In this document: positions 1-8,278 of the stretch, one piece after another
How the letters are laid out: each line of letters starts with the position of its first letter
Numbering within the stretch: position 1 is the stretch's first letter
Origin: Phaeodactylibacter sp.
GTDB taxonomy: Bacteria; Bacteroidota; Bacteroidia; Chitinophagales; Saprospiraceae
Assembly: GCA_024102975.1 (NCBI GenBank)
Contig: JAGFJD010000172.1
Span: 1-42,059, forward strand
Direction of reading: 5' to 3'
Length of the DNA: 42,059 bases
Translations under genes and position numbers: made by a program
The notes under the pieces: model-generated
Seen by the model: only the letters and a program-made list of their open reading frames with translations
The model's database searches: none
Told to the model about the DNA's origin: nothing

Positions 1-152
1 GGACTGAAAAATGATTTTTTAATTCTTCTTTGTATTTATCCAATGTCTCTAATACCATTTCAATTTTCTTCTCAATTGTTAATCCACTCAATCTTATCAG
101 CAAGATTCCTTTGTTTGGTTTCTTCAATCTATACGTTAATTCCCCAAAATCT
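1..152 (-). pseudogene. C-terminal fragment of a DUF5615 (PIN-like) toxin-type protein
   Basis: Read on the minus strand from the MITE edge toward position 1, the frame gives KDFGELTYRLKKPNKGILLI followed by a helical tail (RLSGLTIEKK, then LDKYKEEL), and it is still open at the window edge. The D-F-G-E block followed by a basic stretch and G(I/V)LL-RL is the signature of the second half of the DUF5615 PIN-like family, whose members usually sit in toxin-antitoxin pairs. The N-terminal half, with the first acidic residues, is missing: the sequence changes directly into the MITE at 153. No DUF433-type antitoxin partner is visible. I read this as a broken gene. The family call rests on remembered motif similarity and was not searched. 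Confidence 0.6.
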
Positions 153-374
153 TTAGAGCATGTTTGGAGGTGGTGCTTTTGAGGCGAAAATGTCAGATTT
201 TGGGTTCTCACGAGGGCATTTTTCCGCCCCATAGCAGCGCTACGGGGCGGAAAAATGGCAAAGTGAGAGCCTGTCCCGCACCCGTAGGATCGGGATTCCA
301 AAAGCTGGCATTTGCAGCCAAAATAGCCTGCCCCGTACACATAGTGTCGGGGACTACCTCCAAACATGCTCTAA
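153..374. mobile_element. Palindromic MITE, family A, complete copy
   Basis: The element begins and ends with inverted repeats, AGAGCATGTTTGGAGGT at 155-171 and its reverse complement at 356-372; the match extends outward to TTA/TAA. The centre (about 209-257) is a long palindrome around CCGCCCC...GGGGCGG. The arms between centre and ends also pair imperfectly, so one strand can fold into a single long hairpin. Two short internal palindromes, 274-295 and 331-352, interrupt the right arm. A second copy of the left half lies at the right end of the window (from 41907). No transposase is encoded, so movement would need an enzyme supplied elsewhere. I see no convincing target-site duplication. 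Confidence 0.8.
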
Positions 375-435
375 TACGCTGAAGAAAATTCAAATTCCTC
401 TTGGCTTGCTCAATGTGGCTATCAAACTTTTCCAA
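375..435 (-). pseudogene. N-terminal stub of an unidentified (possibly HEPN-like) protein
   Basis: On the minus strand, just downstream of the 135-residue gene, a frame starting at a TTG reads MEKFDSHIEQAKRNLNFLQR and then runs into the MITE. The charged amphipathic start resembles the first helix of small HEPN-type proteins found near toxin-antitoxin genes, but 20 residues cannot settle the family. An in-frame stop lies a few codons upstream and there is no ATG, so the start may also be damaged. On the other side of the MITE the sequence is a different gene (DUF5615 C-terminus), so the insertion was accompanied by loss of DNA or joined two already broken genes. Confidence 0.4.
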
Positions 436-487
436 GCTAAAATGTTCGTTTTATTCGAGTCTAAATGCTTACCCTTGCAGATACAGT

Positions 488-895
488 TTATTCGATAAAA
501 ACTTTGTAATGGTTAGGGATACTTAAATCATCGCCTTTTTCAACAATTGTACTGCTCATGCAAAAGCCGCAATTTTGAAATTGTGCATTGATCTTAGCCT
601 CTGCAACCAATAGCATGGTTTCCATCCCTTCATCATCGTCCTCGATTTCAGCCCATACCAGGACGGAAGCATCGTTGAAGTCAAAAGCCAGCTTGCTGGG
701 TTTTTTTGATTCCTCTAGCAACTTCAGGTATTCAAAAATTATTGCGGTAACAAAGTCTCTTTGTATAAGTGACCTGGTGTTCCGGGCTATTTCCAACTTG
801 TTGCCGGAAGCAAGTAGCTTATACACATTTTCCAGCTCCTTAAACGCTGTCTTGGTTTCGATCTGAAGTTGATGTATCTTTAATTGGTTGATCAA
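488..895 (-). CDS. Hypothetical protein, 135 residues
   Basis: Soluble and mostly helical in its first half (MINQLKIHQLQIETKTAFKE), then a mixed region with an acidic patch (EIEDDDEGMET) and a C-terminal beta-like stretch ending HYKVFIE. I do not recognise the family. No signal peptide or membrane segment is seen. The start used is a TTG directly after GAGGAG. If one T of the TTT at 904-906 is removed, the frame extends upstream as FNTPDTLEELINQL, which looks more protein-like than the present upstream frame, so the gene may carry a one-base frameshift. The gene is AT-rich compared with everything after position 1000 and lies in the decayed strip with the broken PIN-like gene, which suggests horizontal origin. 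Confidence 0.55.
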   Translation of the reverse strand: MINQLKIHQLQIETKTAFKELENVYKLLASGNKLEIARNTRSLIQRDFVTAIIFEYLKLLEESKKPSKLAFDFNDASVLVWAEIEDDDEGMETMLLVAEAKINAQFQNCGFCMSSTIVEKGDDLSIPNHYKVFIE

Positions 896-1037
896 CTCCT
901 CAAAGGGTATCGGGCGTATTAAACTTAATCAATATGTAATTCCCACTTTACATATACTTCACAATTAATACGCAATTTGCAAGCATTAACCCGAGCGGGG
1001 TTAAGCCCTAACCAACAAACCTACACGATCAGCCTGC

Positions 1038-1919
1038 ATGAAAAGGGAACTCGATATCGTCGTCCTGTCCGATACTCACCTGGGAACCTACGGTTGCCAC
1101 GCCAAAGAGCTGCTCAATTACCTGAAGAGCATCAAACCCCGGATACTCATCCTGAACGGCGATTTTATCGACATGTGGCAGTTCCGCAAGCGGTATTTCC
1201 CCAGGGAGCATATCCAGGTGCTGCAGCGCGTACTGAAAATGGCCTCTTCCGGGACCAAGGTGTACTATATCACCGGCAACCACGACGACCTGCTGCGCCG
1301 CTACTCGGACTTCTCTTCCGGCAACATCCACCTGCGGGACAAGCTCATCCTGACGCTCAAAGGGCAGTCCTACTGGATATTTCACGGCGATATCTTTGAC
1401 CTGTTCATCCGCTATTCCCCCTTCCTCTCCCGGCTGGGAGGCAAAGGGTACGACTGGCTTATCCGGCTCAACCGCTTTATCAACAAGCTGCGCCTGGCCA
1501 TGAGGATGTCCCGCATGTCTTTCGCCAAAAAGGTAAAACACCGGGTCAAGGAAGCCGTGAAGTTCATCAGCGATTTTGAAAATACTGCCCTGCGGCTGGC
1601 CGCCGAAGAGGATTATGACTTTGTGATCTGCGGGCACATCCACCGCCCCCAGATGCGGGTGGAGGAAATCCAGGGCAAAAAAATAACCTACCTCAACTCC
1701 GGCGACTGGGTGGAAAACCTCACCGCCCTGGAATACAACTGGGGCCGCTGGTCCATCTACGAATACGACGAAGCAGATTACCAGTATGTCAACCCCAGGC
1801 TCGCCGTCAAAGATGCCCGGGAAGAGGATGACGACGGTGTCGTCGCCAGCCCCAGCATCGAAGAGGTGTACCTGGAGATCGTCCGGAAGCCGGCGGAACG
1901 GAAGCAACCGGCGAGGTGA
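1038..1919 (+). CDS. lpxH: UDP-2,3-diacylglucosamine diphosphatase-like metallophosphoesterase
   Basis: A 293-residue calcineurin-like phosphoesterase. The metal-ligand motifs are all present and in order: SDTHLG (D12, H14), NGDFIDMW (D42), GNHDD (N81, H82), FHGD (H116) and GHIHRPQ (H200, H202). The arginine/lysine-rich helical insert around residues 135-175 fits the LpxH cap that binds the acyl chains of UDP-2,3-diacylglucosamine. LpxH hydrolyses this substrate to lipid X in lipid A synthesis at the inner face of the cytoplasmic membrane. The tail after residue 265 is acidic then basic and not conserved. The gene stands alone and converges with the PIG-L gene, with a long hairpin between them. 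Bacteroidota often carry more than one LpxH-like protein, so the exact substrate is inferred. Confidence 0.8.
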   Translation: MKRELDIVVLSDTHLGTYGCHAKELLNYLKSIKPRILILNGDFIDMWQFRKRYFPREHIQVLQRVLKMASSGTKVYYITGNHDDLLRRYSDFSSGNIHLRDKLILTLKGQSYWIFHGDIFDLFIRYSPFLSRLGGKGYDWLIRLNRFINKLRLAMRMSRMSFAKKVKHRVKEAVKFISDFENTALRLAAEEDYDFVICGHIHRPQMRVEEIQGKKITYLNSGDWVENLTALEYNWGRWSIYEYDEADYQYVNPRLAVKDAREEDDDGVVASPSIEEVYLEIVRKPAERKQPAR

Positions 1920-1935
1920 CGGGGTTCATGGGTAC

Positions 1936-1978
1936 AGTGGTTCATGGGTACACTGGTCCAGTGTACCCATGAACCACT
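1936..1978. terminator. Perfect 21-bp inverted repeat between convergent genes
   Basis: Arms 1936-1956 and 1958-1978 are exact reverse complements around one central base. It lies 17 bases after the lpxH-like stop and 15 before the PIG-L stop, so it may act as a bidirectional transcription barrier. There is no long T tract on either side. Part of the left arm (GGTTCATGGGTACA) is also present as a direct repeat immediately upstream, at 1923-1936, which suggests the hairpin arose by local duplication. Confidence 0.65.
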
Positions 1979-1992
1979 TTGCCTATCCTTAC

Positions 1993-4524
1993 CTACCGCC
2001 TCGGCTTTTTCCCAATGGAGATCATATTGGCAAACAGGCGGAATGCCCCGGGCACCCCTGCCGGCAGCTCCCTGAACCAGCTGTAGCTGGTATAGATGTA
2101 ATGCCCTTCGCCGTATTCTGCCACCAGCAGGCCGCCGTCGAGCGGTTCCTCGCCGGGGTCGTTGCTGGAGAGGATCGGCTCGTACTGTTCGGCCCATTCG
2201 TCGGGGAAATAAAGCCCCCGTTCCTGTATCCAGCCTTCGAAGTCTTCCTCCGTAATTTTATTGGGCCAGTTGAGGATGGGGTGTTCCGGTTTCAGGAACC
2301 GGACCGGAGCGTCCTCTACGGTCACCCGGCCCCGGGATATTTTCAGCGGATAAGGGGCGATCTCCTCCATGGGCACCGTCAGGCCGAAGTTCTTATTGTA
2401 CTGGGCGATCAGCGTGCCGCCATTCTTCACATATTCGAAAAGCGCATTTTGATGAAAACGCATGCGCTCCAGGCCATTGTACGCCCGGACGCCCAGGATC
2501 ACGGCGTCGTATTTCCGCAGGTTCTCCGGGCTGATATCCTCTTCTCCGAGCAGGGTAACGTCATAGCCGATCTGCCGCAGGCTGGCAGGGATTTCGTCGC
2601 CCAGGCCCATCAGGTATCCGATCTTGTCTCCGGCCTTTTCGATCTCTACCTTGACGGCCTTGGAGGAAGCGTCGAGCAGGACGGACTGGACGGGGATGTG
2701 GTTGTAATCGATCCGTACCAGTTCCTGGTTGTACGATTGCCCGTCCACTTTGGCCACCGGCGTAATAAGGGCTTCGCCCGGCTCCTTCGGCGGGAAGAGC
2801 TGGAACGCGAATACTTTTTCCTCCCCTTTGAATTCGAGGTCGAAACCGACGGACGCGGGTGCTGCTTTCCAGTTTTTACCGTGCCGGAGCTCAAGCGTGC
2901 CGGATACTTTTTCCCGCCCCGCCTTCAGGGTCACTTCTACGATTTGCGGCTGGCCGTTGCCGAAAACATAGGCTTTTTCGGCCACTTTCACATAAACCGG
3001 AGGCGCGACCTCAAAGGGCTGGTATACTTCGCCCTTGACCGGGTCTTCGTATTTGTAGACTACCTCCTTTTCCAGTTCCAGCGGCTGGCCGGCGACGGTG
3101 AAGGCGAACCGGACACGGAAGGCACGGGGCGCTTCCGGCAGGCCGCGCAGTTCCTGTTCTTCCACGGTATAGCGCCCTTCCTGCCATTTGTTCTTCAGCC
3201 AATAGGGGGTGGTGGTTTTTATATCTTCCGGAAGGGTAACCGTCTTGAAGATTTTGTGCCCTTCGTTGTACTCCAGCGGAAGGGCCAGGCTGGTGTCCTG
3301 CCCGGCCGGCAGGAAACTCAGGGATTCCAGCACCACCGGCACAGCAGAGCGGTTGATGGCCTCGATGGCCAGCTCGGCCGGGCTGCCGGGCGTGGCAGAA
3401 GGGGCGTCGGCGACAGCTTCGGCGTACAGGCCGAGGCAGGCCTGGATCAGCTCTTTGGCCTCTTTCTGTTTGACATTTTTCCAGAACCCGTCCGGCAAAG
3501 CCTCCATCAGGCGCAGGGCCTCCATCAGTTGGGGGACGCTGGCGGCGGGGTTGTCGAAGCGGAAGGATGCTTCGGTTTCGGAAATTATTTTGCCGATCGG
3601 CGCGCCGCCTTCCACGCGGCTCCAGGAGGTATTGATGCCGGCAAAGAGGTTCTCCTTTTCTTCCGGCATATCGCCTTTCAGCAGCTGAAGGTATTCCATT
3701 TCCGAGCCGCGGGTTCCCATGTCGCCGAAGCCCTGGGCTTTGTGCATGCTGCGTGCTGCGGCCGCTATTTCGGTATTGGACCTGCCGAGGGTGGGGTAAT
3801 ACACCCCCACGTCGATGCTGGTCATTTTGGATTTGTCGGCCTTCTCGAAATTCTCCCGGCTGCCGTAGAACCACCAGGACGTGTTGAAGAACAGCCGCCT
3901 GGGCTGCCAGGGCTCCACGTATTTCAACTGTTCCGGAAAGGCCTTTTCATCGGCAGCGATCTCGAACGCTTCGAAGGAAAGCATGGCAGAAGCCGTATGG
4001 TGGCCGTGCATGCGCCCCTGCCAGCGCGGGTCGACTTCGTGCTGGAAGCGGTTGATGATGACGTCGGGCCGCCATTTCCGGATGGCCCACACCACATCGG
4101 ACAAGGCCTCCTGGTGCCCCCATTTTTCCAGGGTCTCCTCCGGGTTTTTGGAGAAGCCGAAATCATTGGAGCGGCTGAACATCTGGTTTCCGCCGTCAAT
4201 CCGGCGGGCGGCGAGCAGCTCCTGGGTGCGGATCACGCCCAGCAGTTCCTCGATCTCCGGGCCGATCTCGTTCTGCCCGCCGTCTCCACGGGTCATCGCC
4301 AGATAGGTGGTGGTGGCGTTTACCTCGTTGGACAGGTAGGAGATCATCCTTTGGTTTTCGTCGTCAGGATGGGCGGCGACGTAGAGGGCCGAACCCAGGA
4401 AGTTGAGCTTCTGAATGGCCTTGTGAATATCAGCGGACGTCCACTTGCGGGGCGCCTGGGCCGGCAGCCCGAAGCTGGAAAAGGCTAAAATGCAGGATAG
4501 AAAGAGGTGTCTCCAGTTCATCAT
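1993..4524 (-). CDS. Secreted PIG-L (LmbE-like) family deacetylase
   Basis: About 843 residues. A signal peptide (MMNWRHLFLSCILAFSSFGL, cut near PAQA) is followed by a PIG-L domain with the zinc motif AHPDDE (about residues 51-56) and the distal HGHHTASA motif. The family removes acetyl groups from N-acetylglucosaminyl substrates. The middle (about 350-590) looks like beta-sandwich modules. The last 250 residues resemble a class I glutamine amidotransferase-like or ThuA-like Rossmann fold (YDAVILGVRAYNGLE, GGTLIAQYNK). This layout is common in Bacteroidota exoenzymes. The start at 4524 is preferred over an ATG at 4557 because a TATATTTG promoter box sits at 4557-4564 and would overlap the longer start. 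No T9SS sorting domain is seen, so the protein is probably periplasmic. The natural substrate is unknown. Confidence 0.82.
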   Translation of the reverse strand: MMNWRHLFLSCILAFSSFGLPAQAPRKWTSADIHKAIQKLNFLGSALYVAAHPDDENQRMISYLSNEVNATTTYLAMTRGDGGQNEIGPEIEELLGVIRTQELLAARRIDGGNQMFSRSNDFGFSKNPEETLEKWGHQEALSDVVWAIRKWRPDVIINRFQHEVDPRWQGRMHGHHTASAMLSFEAFEIAADEKAFPEQLKYVEPWQPRRLFFNTSWWFYGSRENFEKADKSKMTSIDVGVYYPTLGRSNTEIAAAARSMHKAQGFGDMGTRGSEMEYLQLLKGDMPEEKENLFAGINTSWSRVEGGAPIGKIISETEASFRFDNPAASVPQLMEALRLMEALPDGFWKNVKQKEAKELIQACLGLYAEAVADAPSATPGSPAELAIEAINRSAVPVVLESLSFLPAGQDTSLALPLEYNEGHKIFKTVTLPEDIKTTTPYWLKNKWQEGRYTVEEQELRGLPEAPRAFRVRFAFTVAGQPLELEKEVVYKYEDPVKGEVYQPFEVAPPVYVKVAEKAYVFGNGQPQIVEVTLKAGREKVSGTLELRHGKNWKAAPASVGFDLEFKGEEKVFAFQLFPPKEPGEALITPVAKVDGQSYNQELVRIDYNHIPVQSVLLDASSKAVKVEIEKAGDKIGYLMGLGDEIPASLRQIGYDVTLLGEEDISPENLRKYDAVILGVRAYNGLERMRFHQNALFEYVKNGGTLIAQYNKNFGLTVPMEEIAPYPLKISRGRVTVEDAPVRFLKPEHPILNWPNKITEEDFEGWIQERGLYFPDEWAEQYEPILSSNDPGEEPLDGGLLVAEYGEGHYIYTSYSWFRELPAGVPGAFRLFANMISIGKKPRR

Positions 4525-4556
4525 AAGCTTGGATTGATTTCTGGTAATAGAAGGCA

Positions 4557-4564
4557 CAAATATA
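4557..4564 (-). promoter_or_regulatory. -7 box TATATTTG of the PIG-L gene
   Basis: On the minus strand the sequence is TATATTTG, an exact match to the Bacteroidota -7 consensus TAnnTTTG, 32 bases before the chosen ATG. A -33 TTG at the right distance is not clear. It supports the shorter start. Confidence 0.55.
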
Positions 4565-4611
4565 GAAAGGAATGAGCAGAAGAATGGTTGAACAGGAGGG
4601 GGGAGGAAAAA

Positions 4612-4644
4612 CGGCAGCCATCCGGAATTTCCGGATGGCTGCCG
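4612..4644. terminator. 16-bp inverted repeat upstream of the PIG-L gene
   Basis: Arms CGGCAGCCATCCGGAA (4612-4627) and the exact reverse complement (4629-4644) form a very stable hairpin. It lies beyond the PIG-L promoter and about 400 bases after the stop of the minus-strand lipoprotein gene, so it may insulate PIG-L from read-through. It could also be a dispersed palindrome. No T tract follows. Confidence 0.45.
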
Positions 4645-4741
4645 GCGGGGGAAGGATGGGGTTCTGGCGGAATTCTCAGGGGGTATTGGGTATTAGTTAA
4701 ACCGCCTTCGGCCCGGCCGGAAACAACCAATAACCCCTATA

Positions 4742-4940
4742 GCTCCCGCCCATACTGCTGGACATTTTTCTGGACACAGAGCACGCCGACCTGCCTGCCG
4801 CGAGGTGCGGCCTTGCAGGCAGGGAAGACACAGAGCCACACAGAGGCCTGATTGTCAATGGGAAAAACTCCGCGTACTCTGTGTTTGACTCAGTGCTCTC
4901 TGTGTCCAAAACCATTTTGTCCAGTGGTGTGGCTCCCGCC
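4742..4940. mobile_element. MITE, family B, with 9-bp target-site duplications
   Basis: The direct repeat GCTCCCGCC at 4742-4750 and 4932-4940 flanks a 181-base element. Its ends are imperfect inverted repeats: CATACTGCTGGACA then TGGACACAGAGCAC on the left, and, reading inward on the other strand, CACACCACTGGACA then TGGACACAGAGAGCAC on the right. The interior has several CTCTGTGT/ACACAGAG units and a nested palindrome at 4790-4823 (CCTGCCTGC ... GCAGGCAGG). No protein is encoded. A partial second copy lies at 18213-18307. It takes up most of the gene-free stretch 4645-5043; the remainder holds short degenerate CCAATAACC-like repeats (4727-4737, 4978-4990). Confidence 0.75.
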
Positions 4941-5043
4941 ACTGCAGTAACGGCTCTCGTTCACCGGCCGTCCATAACCAATAACGGGCTTCAACTCCCG
5001 GGTACAATACCCCATAACGGCTCGGGAACCCCGTCCGGAAACC

Positions 5044-5583
5044 CTACTGCGCCGCTCCGCCGACCAGGGCGTTGTACGACTGGGTAGCGCTGGCGACAGT
5101 TGATTGAGCGGACTCCACCTTGCCGGCCCAGGTCGTTGCATTTTCCTTTGCCGTGTCGATGAGCCCATTCAGGCTGTCGATGGTGGCCTGCACGTCGCCG
5201 GGCAGTTTGCCGCTGGCCAGGCCGTCCTTAAGGGCCGTCAGCTTCCCGCCTTCTTCCTGCCACTTGCTGACAAATTCGAAGGCCTGCTGGGACAAGGCGC
5301 CCAGGTCGCTCATCTGGTCCTGCACGGCTTCTTTCAGGCTAGCCAGCTTGGTTTTTTGTTCATCGTTGAAGGCGGCAACCACCTCTTCCGAGGGATTCAT
5401 GCCTTCCAGGGCCGATTTGGCCTGGGCCTGGGCCTGGTTGATCTGGTCGACGACCGCCGTAACCTGGCTGGTGGTGGATTCCCAGTCGGAAGAAAGGGAC
5501 TCGATGGCATCTTTGTATTTGCCTACGTTGCTGCAGGAGGCAAGGGCTACTGCCAGAACAGATAAAAGGATCAGTTTGCGCAT
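5044..5583 (-). CDS. Coiled-coil lipoprotein, function unknown
   Basis: About 179 residues. It starts MRKLILLSVLAVALASCSN, a lipoprotein signal peptide with lipobox LASC, so the mature protein is anchored through the cysteine. The rest is almost entirely alpha-helical and rich in A, Q, E, K and S, with repeated heptad-like patterns (VVDQINQAQAQAKSALEG; LASLKEAVQDQMSDLGAL), consistent with a coiled-coil or helical-bundle periplasmic protein. The ATG at 5583 is chosen over one 17 codons upstream because it places the signal peptide at the N-terminus. The gene stands alone. I do not recognise a named family. Confidence 0.75.
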   Translation of the reverse strand: MRKLILLSVLAVALASCSNVGKYKDAIESLSSDWESTTSQVTAVVDQINQAQAQAKSALEGMNPSEEVVAAFNDEQKTKLASLKEAVQDQMSDLGALSQQAFEFVSKWQEEGGKLTALKDGLASGKLPGDVQATIDSLNGLIDTAKENATTWAGKVESAQSTVASATQSYNALVGGAAQ

Positions 5584-5839
5584 AGTAATGATTTTTAAGT
5601 TTAAAGTGAGTTTAATCGCATACCTTAAACGCACCCCAGCCTGGTTTTCTTATCCGCCTTCTTAAAGAAATGTTAAAACATTTTTTTTCCGGAGAAGTAG
5701 GAAAAGAAGCGGAAAAATCATGTGAGAAGCCAGAACAAGCCTCCGGAAATCCCGTTTCACTTGACCGCCTTATTGTAAGTATTACACTTATTCTTAAATT
5801 TAGCCGTTATTTAGAACATTCCCGACAAAACGAAGGAGT

Positions 5840-8248
5840 ATGAATAAATCCAATAAATATGTCTGCATCCACGGCCATTTTTACCAGCCGCCGCGGGAGA
5901 ACGCCTGGCTGGAATCCGTGGAGAAACAGGACACGGCCGCGCCTTTCCACGACTGGAACGAGCGCATCAACTTCGAGTGCTATGCGCCGAACACAGCGGC
6001 CAGGATTCTGGACAGGGACAACTATATCGTCGGAATTGTCAATAATTACGCCCGGATCAGTTTCAATTTCGGCCCCACGCTCTTGTCGTGGATGGAAAAG
6101 GCGGACCCGGAGACCTATCAGGGCATTCTCGCGGCCGACAAGCAAAGCCTGGAGCTCTTTGGAGGGCACGGCTCTGCGCTGGCGCAGGTACACAGCCATC
6201 TCATCCTGCCTTTGTGCAACCGCCGGGACAAGGAAACCCAGGTAAAATGGGGTATTGCCGATTTTGAGCACCGCTTTGGGCGCAAGCCGGAAGGCATGTG
6301 GCTGGCAGAGACGGCCGCCGACACGGAAACGCTGGAAGTGCTGGCTGAGAATGATATACAGTTTACGATCCTGGCGCCCCGGCAGGCCAAGGCCTTTAGG
6401 AAAGCCGGCGCGGAGGAATGGTCGCCGTTGGGAGGCGGAGGGATTGACACCCGGCGTCCCTACCGCTGCAATCTCCCGTCGGGCCGCAGTATCGTTTTAT
6501 TTTTTTACCACGGCGGCATTGCGCAGGGGGTGGCCTTCGAGGGGCTGCTGAACAACGGCAGCTACTTTGCCGAGCGTTTCGCCGAGGCCTTTGATCCCAA
6601 CGAAGCGCCCCAACTGGCCCATATTGCCACCGACGGCGAGAGCTACGGCCATCACCACCGCCATGGCGAGATGGCCCTGGCCTCCTGCCTGAAGAACATT
6701 GAAGATGCGGGGCTGGCTACCATCACCAACTACGGTCGGTACCTGGAGTTGTTCCCTCCGGAGTACGAGGCCCAAATCCACGAGAACAGCTCCTGGAGCT
6801 GCGTCCACGGAGTGGAGCGCTGGCGTTCCAACTGCGGCTGCAATTCCGGCGGCCGGCCCGGCTGGACCCAGGGGTGGCGCAAGCCGCTGCGCGAAGCCCT
6901 GGACTGGCTGCGGGACGAGCTCATCCCCATTTATGAAAAGCAAGGAACCAAACTCCTGAAGGACATCTGGGCCGCCCGCAACGACTACATCCAGGTCCTG
7001 CTGAACCGCTCCGAAAAAACGATCCAGGCTTTTCTGGAGCGCAACGCCAGGAAGCCCCTGAATGAAGAAGAGAAGACCCGCCTGCTCCGCATCATGGAAA
7101 TGCAGCGGCACGCTATGCTGATGTATACCAGCTGCGGCTGGTTCTTCGACGAAATCTCCGGCATTGAGACCAACCAGATCCTCCAGTACGCCAACCGGGC
7201 CATCAACTACGCTTTGAATGTAGCTGCCGTCGACCTTCATGACGACTTTGTCCGGCACCTGGAAAAGGCACCCAGTAATGTCTACGAGAATGGCGCCACC
7301 AGCTACAAAAAAAACGTGATACCGGCACAGGTCGACCTGGTGCGGGTGGGCATGCACTATGCCGTTTCTTCTATTTTCGAAGAGTACCCGGAGCATCTTG
7401 AATTCTTCAATTACATTGCGGAAAGCGAGGTGTTCTACCGCCAGTCGGCGGGCATCCACAGCCTGGCGTTGGGCCGGGCCACGGTCAAGTCCAAAACGAC
7501 CCTTTCCGAGCGGCAGTTCAGCTTCGCAGTCCTGTACCTCGGCCAGCATCATTTCATCGGGAATATACAGCTGGATATGGCCCGGGAAGTTTTTGACGAG
7601 ATGGCCGACAAGGCCCGCGAAGCCTTCAAGAATACCAACCTGGGAGACGTCATCGGCATCATGCAGAAGTATTTCGGAGAAGACAAGTACACCATCCAGC
7701 AGTTGTTCCGGGACGAAAAGCGGAAGATCCTCGACCAGATCACCAAAAAAAGCCTGGATCAGGTGGAGAACGAAATGCGCTCCATCTACAACGACCACTA
7801 TCAACTGATGCGCGGTATCGCCATGGACGATATTCCCGTGCCTGACTTTTACCGGAGCGCCGTGGAGTTTGTCGTCAACCGGGACGTGCTGCGCCAGTTC
7901 GGGAATGGCAACCTCAACATCCGGGAGCTTCGCCGCCTGTTTGCCGAATTCCGCCGCTGGGCCGTGAAACTGATCGACGAGCAGGCTTTCAAGCTGGTGG
8001 CCAGCGAGCGCCTCTTCAATGAAATCCAGCAGCTGAATACCGAGGATGCCGACCTGGAACGGCTTCAAACGCTGATCACCATCCTGGAAACGCTGGAAAC
8101 CCTTAACTTTAACCTCGACTTCTGGCGCAGCCAGAATGCCTACTATTTTATGCTGCAAGGCTACAAGGACGGGGAGTGGGTCTTTGCCAGCAAAGAGTGG
8201 GAAGAGGCCTTCATGCGATTGGGGCAGTTGCTGGAGGTAAGGGTGTAA
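5840..8248 (+). CDS. GH57 family glycoside hydrolase with DUF3536 C-terminal region
   Basis: 802 residues. The N-terminal (beta/alpha)7 barrel starts with YVCIHGHFYQPPRENAWLE, the conserved HxHFYQPPR start of GH57. The nucleophile motif GMWLAETA lies near residue 155, and HIATDGESYGHHHRHGEMAL near 260-280 carries the acidic partner. A large helical region from about 330 to the end matches DUF3536 in position and character. GH57 enzymes are retaining alpha-glucan hydrolases or branching enzymes; members with DUF3536 are usually labelled alpha-amylase/alpha-mannosidase without tested substrates. No signal peptide, so it is cytoplasmic and could act on storage glycogen. The ATG follows AAGGAG. 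The gene is apparently monocistronic. Confidence 0.85.
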   Translation: MNKSNKYVCIHGHFYQPPRENAWLESVEKQDTAAPFHDWNERINFECYAPNTAARILDRDNYIVGIVNNYARISFNFGPTLLSWMEKADPETYQGILAADKQSLELFGGHGSALAQVHSHLILPLCNRRDKETQVKWGIADFEHRFGRKPEGMWLAETAADTETLEVLAENDIQFTILAPRQAKAFRKAGAEEWSPLGGGGIDTRRPYRCNLPSGRSIVLFFYHGGIAQGVAFEGLLNNGSYFAERFAEAFDPNEAPQLAHIATDGESYGHHHRHGEMALASCLKNIEDAGLATITNYGRYLELFPPEYEAQIHENSSWSCVHGVERWRSNCGCNSGGRPGWTQGWRKPLREALDWLRDELIPIYEKQGTKLLKDIWAARNDYIQVLLNRSEKTIQAFLERNARKPLNEEEKTRLLRIMEMQRHAMLMYTSCGWFFDEISGIETNQILQYANRAINYALNVAAVDLHDDFVRHLEKAPSNVYENGATSYKKNVIPAQVDLVRVGMHYAVSSIFEEYPEHLEFFNYIAESEVFYRQSAGIHSLALGRATVKSKTTLSERQFSFAVLYLGQHHFIGNIQLDMAREVFDEMADKAREAFKNTNLGDVIGIMQKYFGEDKYTIQQLFRDEKRKILDQITKKSLDQVENEMRSIYNDHYQLMRGIAMDDIPVPDFYRSAVEFVVNRDVLRQFGNGNLNIRELRRLFAEFRRWAVKLIDEQAFKLVASERLFNEIQQLNTEDADLERLQTLITILETLETLNFNLDFWRSQNAYYFMLQGYKDGEWVFASKEWEEAFMRLGQLLEVRV

Positions 8249-8278
8249 AGGAGGGGTGTTGTTGCCAGAGCCTGCACC

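Noticed and set aside
164-382. A 72-codon frame inside the first MITE
   Set aside because: It spans the palindromic element and reads into flanking DNA; MITEs are non-coding.
1786-4488. A 900-codon open frame on the plus strand opposite the PIG-L gene
   Set aside because: It is the antisense of a well-supported gene with signal peptide and zinc motifs; the translation is arginine/glycine/phenylalanine-rich with no family motifs, as expected from GC-rich antisense.
6497-8158. A 553-codon frame on the minus strand inside GH57
   Set aside because: Fully overlapped by GH57, whose motifs are intact; the antisense protein shows no recognisable domain.
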